Shown here: positions 1-6,360 of the stretch, piece by piece
Numbering within the stretch: position 1 is the first letter of the stretch
Layout of the letters: each line of letters begins with the position of its first letter
Source of the DNA: Mycobacterium sp.
GTDB lineage: Bacteria; Actinomycetota; Actinomycetes; Mycobacteriales; Mycobacteriaceae
Reading direction: 5' to 3'
DNA: 6,360 nt
Assembly: GCA_018500005.2 (NCBI GenBank)
Contig: JAHBAP020000538.1
Coordinates: 1 to 6,360, forward strand
The notes under the pieces: generated by a model
The model's input: the letters and a program-made list of their open reading frames with translations, nothing else
Told to the model about the DNA's origin: nothing
The model's database searches: none
Translations under genes and position numbers: made by a program

Positions 1-1
1 C

Positions 2-468
2 CAATTTGCCGCCGCCGTGATGGGTGTTCAGGCCATCAAGGGCGTCGAGATCGGCGCCGGGTTCCAGACCGCCCGGCGCCGCGGCACCGGGGCCCACGAT
101 GAGATGTTCCCCGGTCCCGACGGCGTGCTGCGCTCCACCAACCGGGCCGGCGGCCTCGAGGGCGGTATGACCAACGGTCAGCCGTTGCGGGTGCGGGCCG
201 CCATGAAACCGATCTCCACAGTGCCGCGCGCGCTGTCCACCGTCGACATGGCCACCGGAGAGGCGGCCGTGGCGATCCACCAGCGTTCCGATGTCTGCGC
301 GGTGCCCGCGGCGGGGGTGGTCGTCGAGGCCATGGTGGCGTTGGTGGTGGCTCGCGCCGCGTTGGAGAAGTTCGGCGGCGATTCGCTGACCGAGACGCGC
401 CGAAACATCGAGGGCTATCTGAACGAGATCGCCGCGCGCGAAGGCGGTTCGGCTGCCGGGATAGCGTG

Positions 469-469
<1 letters not shown>
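2..469 (+). CDS. aroC: Chorismate synthase, C-terminal part (5' end outside window)
   Basis: Chorismate synthase removes phosphate from 5-enolpyruvylshikimate-3-phosphate to give chorismate, the last common step to aromatic amino acids, folate, menaquinone and mycobactin. It is a cytosolic, reduced-FMN-dependent tetramer. The window opens inside the gene, in the frame starting at base 2, and holds about the last 155 of roughly 400 residues. Family signatures are plain: AIKGVEIG near the start, [12 protein letters not shown], the FMN/substrate segment [18 protein letters not shown], and [20 protein letters not shown]. The often-seen GDGF after GVEI is GAGF here, which I treat as normal variation. 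Apart from the extreme C terminus, the sequence follows the M. tuberculosis protein (called AroF there) nearly residue for residue as I recall it. The stop TGA (467-469) shares one base with the ATG of aroK, which marks the head of a coupled shikimate operon. The apparent start at base 17 is internal. Confidence 0.97.
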
Positions 470-2638
<2,169 letters not shown>

Positions 2639-2639
2639 A

Positions 2640-3671
2640 TCACCCTGTGGGGCAGTAGCTTTCCTCGGCCAGGTCCACAAACTTCTGCTTGAAGGCGGGA
2701 TTGTTGCCCGCCATGGTGGCGTCGACGTCGGTGACGACATCCCATTCGGGTTCGGTCACCAACGCCTCGCAGACCGCACGGGCCCTCTGCATCATGACTG
2801 CGGTGGCCGGGTGGTGGACCCGGTAGGTGTCCGCGAGTTCATACCAGCCCTTGATGAACGTGACGTCCGCCGGTGCGAGGTCGGACAGTTGGCCGGCCCC
2901 GACGGGCCGCACTGCGGGACAGTAGATGTCGACGGCTAGTTCCAGCAGTGGGTCCGACACGGACTGGTACGGACTCATCAGTTGCCGGCGTTTGGCGTCG
3001 CTCCAACCCAGCGCAGGGCCGTCGATACCGACAAAGGTCGGCACGGAACTCTTCAGGGCCCTGCAGGTCCCGTGTGCGAAACCCGGCAGATATGCGATCT
3101 GATCGGGCTTGACCAGACCGCGGGCGAGAGCCTGGTCGGCGAATTGCCGGTCCTGGCTGGTGAAGTCGCCCGGGTATGCGGCCCGTGCCGGGATGGATGT
3201 GGTCGACGACGGCAACGGCGAATACGACGACTGGGACGGCTTGCCGGACGCGGCGGGCTTCTCCGGCTTGTCATCAGCGATGAGCGAGCGCTGACTGATC
3301 AGGGCTACGGCGCCGACGAGGGCCGCGGTGACCACCCCGCCGATCGCGGTGGCAAGGCGCGCGGTGCTCCACGGCAGTCGGGGTTCGGTCAGAGGTGGCC
3401 GTCCGGCACCGAAGACACCGCGGTCGTCACCGGCTTCCGCCCACGTGAGTTGTTCGTCGGCGCGGGCGGCCATTGCACTGGCGTACCGGGCATAGGCCTG
3501 CTTGCGCTGTTCATGTGTCCGCAGGATGGCCCGCACGACGAAACCGGCCGCAACCAGCAGCGCAGCGGCGAGGATCCACCACAGCAGTGCGACGACGAGC
3601 CAGATCAAAAATGCGATAGCGAAGAGCGCACCGCCGCCGGCGGCCCCATCCCTCTTGGATTTCGCGGCCAT
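2640..3671 (-). CDS. Membrane protein with two tandem DUF732-like units in its outer part
   Basis: This 343-residue protein has no function I can assign. The N terminus is basic (KSKR). Residues 15-50 form a 36-residue hydrophobic stretch, best read as a tight two-helix hairpin, followed by a basic, probably cytosolic segment (51-103) with ARADEQLTWAEAGDDRGVFG. A third helix covers about 104-126, then a Ser/Pro/Lys-rich linker (133-167). The rest looks like two copies of the mycobacterial DUF732 pattern, D-x2-F ... C ... YCP. Copy one has D174, F177, C203 and Y250-C251-P252; copy two has D269, F272, C301 and Y339-C340-P341. The two cysteine pairs suggest a disulphide in each unit and an outer location. 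Start ATG 3669-3671 has a strong site GGGGGGAAGGA (3680-3690) 8 bases upstream. It lies 90 bp downstream of the four-helix gene on the same strand. I recall no such gene at this locus in M. tuberculosis. The domain call is by pattern only. Confidence 0.9.
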   Translation of the reverse strand: MAAKSKRDGAAGGGALFAIAFLIWLVVALLWWILAAALLVAAGFVVRAILRTHEQRKQAYARYASAMAARADEQLTWAEAGDDRGVFGAGRPPLTEPRLPWSTARLATAIGGVVTAALVGAVALISQRSLIADDKPEKPAASGKPSQSSYSPLPSSTTSIPARAAYPGDFTSQDRQFADQALARGLVKPDQIAYLPGFAHGTCRALKSSVPTFVGIDGPALGWSDAKRRQLMSPYQSVSDPLLELAVDIYCPAVRPVGAGQLSDLAPADVTFIKGWYELADTYRVHHPATAVMMQRARAVCEALVTEPEWDVVTDVDATMAGNNPAFKQKFVDLAEESYCPTG

Positions 3672-3720
3672 CCGCGCCGTCCTTCCCCCCGATGTCCATC
3701 TGGGCGAATAGCCCGAGCGC

Positions 3721-3753
3721 AGACTAAAGGGGGGTTACGACAAATCGGTTACG
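3721..3753 (-). promoter_or_regulatory. Possible promoter/operator for the DUF732-like gene
   Basis: The 90-bp gap between the two minus-strand genes holds a -10-like hexamer TAGTCT (plus-strand complement 3721-3726). Just upstream of it is a direct repeat CGTAACC, seen on the plus strand as GGTTACG at 3733-3739 and 3747-3753, with a 14-base period. The repeat sits where the -35 region would be, and no good TTGACA-like box is seen. Transcription from this site would give a leader of about 40 bases containing the strong ribosome site. A short inverted repeat, GGGCgaataGCCC (3702-3714), also lies in that leader. This is inferred from pattern only. Confidence 0.3.
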
Positions 3754-3761
3754 TCGAACAG

Positions 3762-4382
3762 CTAGTCCTCGGCGCGTTCGTGGTCGTGAATGCGCCGCTC
3801 GATCTCTTCGTGCCGCTCCCGGTTGGCTTCCCGGTACTCATGCCGCCAGTTCTCCTCGCGGCGTTCGGTTCCGGCGAACCGCGCGGCGGGGTCCTCGGCC
3901 AGAGCGGCGGCGAACACGTCGTCTCGGGGGGATCCGGGCATCCGCTGGCGCGGCTTCGGCGGCCGCTTGCGGTCTACCAGCCAGCGGCCGATCGCGGTTC
4001 CGAACGTCGCCGGAATGAACACCAGCAGGGCGGTGAAGGCCGGGAACACGATCAACTCCGGGCCGAGTCCGTCGACGTACACCGCATGGTAGAAGAGCGA
4101 AATGATCCAGGTCACCAGTCCGCTGAGCACCCCGGCGACCAGGCCGGAAAGCAGCCAGCGCATGGACAGATCGCGGCGGCGGTCGGGGTCTTCATTGGCC
4201 CGGGCGTCGGCGAGGCCGTCAATCAAACCCCAGATGAACGCCGCCACACCGAACAACCCGCACAGCGCGAAACTGATGGTTCCGGCATTGGTGGGGGAAG
4301 CGTTGATGAGGCCGCCCTGGGCGAGCCTGAGCACAATCATGCCGATCGCGAACAGCACTCCGCGCGGCAACCACGTTGTCAT
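3762..4382 (-). CDS. Four-helix membrane protein, Rv2536-like (B-4DMT family transporter type)
   Basis: This 206-residue protein has four hydrophobic segments at about 8-26, 35-57, 76-98 and 109-135, then a long hydrophilic tail. Position and architecture match Rv2536 of M. tuberculosis, a conserved transmembrane protein lying divergently from pepQ. Database entries of this kind are often named 'B-4DMT family transporter', a four-helix relative of drug/metabolite transporters. No substrate is known to me. The loop after helix 2 is acidic and basic (DARANEDPDRRRDLSMR, about 59-75), likely cytosolic. The tail (about 138-206) is rich in Arg and Glu; its end, RREENWRHEYREANRERHEE, looks like a charged amphipathic helix. 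ATG 4380-4382 is the natural start: helix 1 begins directly after it, and a -10-like TAGGCT ends 8 bases upstream with no ribosome site, suggesting a leaderless message. The stop is TAG at 3762-3764. Confidence 0.9.
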   Translation of the reverse strand: MTTWLPRGVLFAIGMIVLRLAQGGLINASPTNAGTISFALCGLFGVAAFIWGLIDGLADARANEDPDRRRDLSMRWLLSGLVAGVLSGLVTWIISLFYHAVYVDGLGPELIVFPAFTALLVFIPATFGTAIGRWLVDRKRPPKPRQRMPGSPRDDVFAAALAEDPAARFAGTERREENWRHEYREANRERHEEIERRIHDHERAED

Positions 4383-4415
4383 GGGACGTTAGCCTAGCGA
4401 GTACCGTCACCCACC
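4383..4415. promoter_or_regulatory. Divergent, probably leaderless promoter pair
   Basis: Only 33 bp separate the ATG of the minus-strand four-helix gene from the GTG of pepQ. On the minus strand TAGGCT (plus positions 4391-4396) ends 8 bases before the ATG. On the plus strand TACCGT (4402-4407) ends 8 bases before the GTG. Both fit the mycobacterial -10 pattern TANNNT, and neither gene has a ribosome site, so both messages probably begin at or within two bases of their start codons. TTGTCA at 4376-4381 is a possible -35 for pepQ, though its 20-base spacer is long. The two hexamers are 5 bp apart, so polymerase could occupy only one at a time. Confidence 0.45.
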
Positions 4416-5507
4416 GTGACACATTGCCAACGTCGGGAGCGTCTGGCGGCGTGTCTGGCTGTTGAGGGTCTGGACGCACTGCTGGTCAGCGACCTGGTCA
4501 ATGTGCGCTATCTGACCGGTTTCACCGGCTCGAATGCCGCACTTCTGGTGTTCGCCGACGACACGCCGCCGGTGCTGGCAACCGACTCCCGTTACCGGAC
4601 CCAAGCCGCCCGTCAGGCTCCTGACCTGCACGCGGCGATCGACCGGGCGTGCGGCCGGCATCTCATCGGGCGGGCCGCGGACTACGGGGTCCGGCGGATC
4701 GGCTTCGAGAGCCATGTCGTGACGGTTGACGGGTTCGACGCGCTATCGGCCGAATTGACCGGCCTGTCCGCCGAACTCGTGCGGGCATCGGGGACCGTGG
4801 AGGCGCTGCGCGAGATCAAGGACGCCGGCGAGGTGGCGCTGCTGAGACTGGCCTGCGGGGCAGCCGATGCGGCATTGACCGAGCTGGTCCACGGCGGCGG
4901 CCTGCGTCCGGGCCGCACCGAGAGGGCGGTGGCCCGCCAATTGGAAGCCCTGATGCTCGAACACGGTGCCGACGGCCCGTCGTTCGAGACCATCGTCGCC
5001 GCCGGTGCCAATTCGGCGGTTCCACACCATCGGCCCACCGATGCGGTACTCGCCCGGGGCGACTTCGTGAAGATCGACTTCGGCGCACTGGTCGGGGGTT
5101 ACCACTCCGATATGACCCGAACCTTCGTCCTGGGGAATGCTGCGGACTGGCAGTGCGAGATCTACGGGGTGGTATCTGCCGCCCAGCAGGCGGGGGTGGA
5201 CGCGGCGCGCGACGGGGCGGCGCTGTCCGAGGTGGACGGTGCGGCGCGGCGGATCATCGCCGACGCCGGCTATGGGGATCACTTCGGCCACGGACTCGGC
5301 CACGGGGTAGGTCTGCAGATTCATGAGGCGCCGGGCATCAACTCGGCGGCCGCCGGGGCGTTGCGGGCCGGTTCGGTGGTGACCGTTGAACCTGGTGTCT
5401 ATCTACCGGATCGGGGTGGTGTGCGTATCGAGGACACTCTTGTCGTCGCTGTCCGGGATCCTGAGCTGCTGTCCGGGTTTTCCAAGGAACTGACCGTCGT
5501 CGATTAG
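4416..5507 (+). CDS. pepQ: Xaa-Pro aminopeptidase/dipeptidase (M24 family)
   Basis: A cytosolic dimetal peptidase that removes N-terminal residues next to proline, helping recycle Xaa-Pro peptides. The protein is 363 residues. The N-terminal creatinase-like domain spans about 1-130 (NVRYLTGFTGSNAALLVF at 29-46; FESHVVTVDG at 97-106). The pita-bread catalytic domain follows. All five metal ligands are present: D221 (KIDFG), D232 (HSDMTR), H296 (GHGLGHGVG), E325 (VEPGVY) and E339 (RIEDT). H205 in PHHRPT is also conserved. It closely resembles Rv2535c. GTG 4416 gives the family N terminus M-T-H-x-QRR. There is no ribosome site, and a -10-like TACCGT lies 8 bases upstream, so translation is probably leaderless. 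In M. tuberculosis efp follows directly; here 147 bp and the rimB-rimK pair follow. I see no signal peptide and no damage. Confidence 0.96.
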   Translation: MTHCQRRERLAACLAVEGLDALLVSDLVNVRYLTGFTGSNAALLVFADDTPPVLATDSRYRTQAARQAPDLHAAIDRACGRHLIGRAADYGVRRIGFESHVVTVDGFDALSAELTGLSAELVRASGTVEALREIKDAGEVALLRLACGAADAALTELVHGGGLRPGRTERAVARQLEALMLEHGADGPSFETIVAAGANSAVPHHRPTDAVLARGDFVKIDFGALVGGYHSDMTRTFVLGNAADWQCEIYGVVSAAQQAGVDAARDGAALSEVDGAARRIIADAGYGDHFGHGLGHGVGLQIHEAPGINSAAAGALRAGSVVTVEPGVYLPDRGGVRIEDTLVVAVRDPELLSGFSKELTVVD

Positions 5508-5521
5508 CGGCACTTTTGCCG
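5508..5521 (+). terminator. Short hairpin directly after the pepQ stop
   Basis: CGGCA-cttt-TGCCG forms a perfect 5-bp stem with a 4-base loop, starting on the base after the pepQ TAG. It has no following T run, so it is at best a weak or protein-assisted end signal. It could also be chance. Confidence 0.2.
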
Positions 5522-5541
5522 TCCCGATCAGGTGGAAGGGC

Positions 5542-5565
5542 ACTGGCGTCACCGACGGTGCCAGT
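5542..5565 (+). terminator. Bulged hairpin between pepQ and the rimB-rimK unit
   Basis: ACTGG-cgt-CACC-gac-GGTG-CCAGT folds into nine pairs with a 3-base bulge and a 3-base loop. It has no downstream T run, as is common for mycobacterial hairpins, so it may end the pepQ message. Because a -10-like TATCAT starts on its last base, it could equally be an operator for the next genes. Confidence 0.3.
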
Positions 5566-5570
5566 ATCAT
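5565..5570 (+). promoter_or_regulatory. Candidate -10 element for the rimB-rimK unit
   Basis: TATCAT fits the TANNNT -10 pattern and is the best match I see in the 147-bp gap at 5508-5654. A start of transcription near 5577 would leave a leader of about 78 bases before ATG 5655. No convincing -35 box lies at the usual distance. The gap is otherwise without a supported gene, and its last part (5594-5640) is less GC-rich than the coding regions. Confidence 0.3.
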
Positions 5571-5654
5571 CGACCCGCGCTCGGCATCAGACATAAGTGT
5601 CAGCTCCAAGCGCTCATGTCAAAACACCATTCCGCTGGGAGACCCCACACGCCC

Positions 5655-6122
5655 ATGGCGCGCACCATCGACAGCGGCGATCGACCCCTGCTCGGTTGGC
5701 GGGAGTGGGTGTCGTTGCCCGACTTGGGAATTGAGCACATCAAGTGCAAAGTGGACACCGGTGCGCGCACATCGGCGCTGCACGCATTCTTCGTCGAACC
5801 GCTGGTCGAGAACGGGAGGCGGCGCGTGCGCTTTGGCATGCACCCCCTGCAGAACGACGTGACCGTCGAAAGGATCTGCCTCGCCGACGTACTTGACGAA
5901 CGGATGGTCGCCGACTCGGGCGGGCATCAAGAGCGTCGTTTCGTCATCGGGACTTCGCTTGAGGTGTGCGGCCGGCGGTTTCCGGCCGAGGTCACCTTGA
6001 CCGATCGCGAGACGATGCGTTTCCGGATGCTCCTCGGCAGGACGGCGTTGCGTGGTCGTTTCCAGGTCGACCCTGCGCGCTCGTACATCTCCGGACGACC
6101 GCCCGGGCAGGGACGCCGATGA
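5655..6122 (+). CDS. rimB: RimB-like retropepsin-fold protease (PF05618, 'ATP-dependent zinc protease')
   Basis: This 155-residue protein belongs to the family labelled ATP-dependent zinc protease (COG4067). The label looks wrong by motif: [13 protein letters not shown] at 32-44 carries an Asp-Thr-Gly triad (34-36) as in retropepsins, and LLGRTAL at 126-132 fits the hydrophobic-hydrophobic-Gly motif that follows in that fold. Other family marks are [16 protein letters not shown] (11-26), DSGGHQERR (87-95) and [10 protein letters not shown]. In Pseudomonas, rimB beside rimK acts on glutamylated ribosomal protein S6. The 4-base overlap with rimK here supports that role, by inference. There is no signal peptide, so it is probably cytosolic. 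ATG 5655 is chosen because the conserved PLLGWREW block begins 10 residues later and GGGAGA (5637-5642) lies upstream, though 12 bases is a long spacing. ATG 5616 would add 13 unconserved residues, with no ribosome site. Confidence 0.88.
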   Translation: MARTIDSGDRPLLGWREWVSLPDLGIEHIKCKVDTGARTSALHAFFVEPLVENGRRRVRFGMHPLQNDVTVERICLADVLDERMVADSGGHQERRFVIGTSLEVCGRRFPAEVTLTDRETMRFRMLLGRTALRGRFQVDPARSYISGRPPGQGRR

Positions 6123-6360
6123 GAATCGCGATTCTTTCTCGCAACGCAAACCTCTACTCCACCCGGCGCCTGGTCGATGCGGCAACGAATCAGGGCCACG
6201 ATGTCGAGGTGCTCGATCACCTCAAGTGCTACATGGATATCGCCTCGCATGACCCGGCGGTCCACTACCGTGGCGAGGAACTTGGACCCTTCGACGCGGT
6301 CATTCCCCGGATCGGCGCATCGGTGACGTTCTACGGCTCAGCCGTCGTTCGTCAGTTCGA
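6119..6360 (+). CDS. rimK: RimK, S6 L-glutamate ligase (ATP-grasp), N-terminal 80 residues
   Basis: RimK adds glutamates to the C terminus of ribosomal protein S6 using ATP. The window ends after 80 codons of an expected 300 or so, so only the N-terminal pre-ATP-grasp domain is visible and the ATP-binding and metal residues cannot be judged. What is present is strikingly like E. coli RimK as I recall it: [18 protein letters not shown] at 1-18, [21 protein letters not shown], and [20 protein letters not shown] followed by RQFE at the window edge. ATG 6119 overlaps the TGA of the upstream protease gene (ATGA), with AGGGA (6109-6113) 5 bases upstream, so the two are co-translated. F420- or methanopterin-type glutamate ligases (CofF, MptN) are ATP-grasp relatives, but the CYM and PRIG...TFYG blocks favour true RimK. 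Confidence 0.9.
   Translation, partial: MRIAILSRNANLYSTRRLVDAATNQGHDVEVLDHLKCYMDIASHDPAVHYRGEELGPFDAVIPRIGASVTFYGSAVVRQF

Noticed and set aside
3702..3714. Hairpin GGGCgaataGCCC as a terminator for the four-helix gene
   Set aside because: The stem is only four pairs, there is no T run, and it lies downstream of the likely promoter of the next gene, so a leader location fits better.
2982..4397. Long 471-codon plus-strand open frame opposite the two membrane genes
   Set aside because: It spans both minus-strand genes and their gap. Its product is Arg/Gly/Gln-rich with no recognisable domain, while the minus-strand readings give clear membrane helices, ribosome or promoter signals and family resemblance. 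It is a high-GC shadow frame.
5532..5654. Earlier rimB starts at GTG 5532 or ATG 5616
   Set aside because: The added residues show no family resemblance and overlap the hairpin and the -10-like element. The conserved block begins just after ATG 5655. ATG 5616 is not fully excluded.

Overview
The window is high-GC DNA with dense, overlapping genes and frequent GTG starts. The proteins read closely like those of Mycobacterium tuberculosis as I remember them: chorismate synthase, shikimate kinase, dehydroquinate synthase, dehydroquinase and the Xaa-Pro dipeptidase PepQ. The gene order aroC-aroK-aroB-aroQ / membrane gene / pepQ is the mycobacterial Rv2540c-Rv2535c order. Extra genes relative to M. 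tuberculosis point to an environmental mycobacterium (Mycolicibacterium type). This assignment rests on recall and not on a search.

Layout. (1) Bases 2-2638, plus strand: the 3' end of aroC, then complete aroK, aroB and aroQ. The joins overlap by 1, 4 and 4 bases, so this is a translationally coupled shikimate operon. (2) Bases 2640-4382, minus strand: two membrane-protein genes converge on the aro operon. One is a 343-residue protein whose outer part looks like two tandem DUF732 units, with no counterpart I recall at this place in M. tuberculosis. The other is a four-helix protein resembling Rv2536 (B-4DMT type). (3) A 33-bp divergent gap at 4383-4415 carries a -10-like hexamer 8 bases from each start codon, suggesting a pair of leaderless transcripts. 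(4) Bases 4416-5507, plus strand: pepQ. (5) After a 147-bp gap holding hairpins and a possible promoter comes a two-gene unit. It encodes a RimB-like retropepsin-fold protease (PF05618, often labelled 'ATP-dependent zinc protease') overlapped by 4 bases with the start of rimK, which runs off the window. In M. tuberculosis, efp follows pepQ here.

How the genes work together. AroB makes 3-dehydroquinate, AroQ dehydrates it, AroK phosphorylates shikimate and AroC makes chorismate, so four of the seven common shikimate steps are made from one message. PepQ finishes breakdown of Xaa-Pro dipeptides. RimB and RimK are the proposed cutter and writer of glutamate tails on ribosomal protein S6, so the right end probably encodes reversible ribosome modification. 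No tRNA, rRNA, insertion sequence, CRISPR array or phage gene was seen. The most interesting points are the rimB-rimK pair in a mycobacterial setting, the tandem DUF732 membrane protein, and the compact divergent leaderless promoter.
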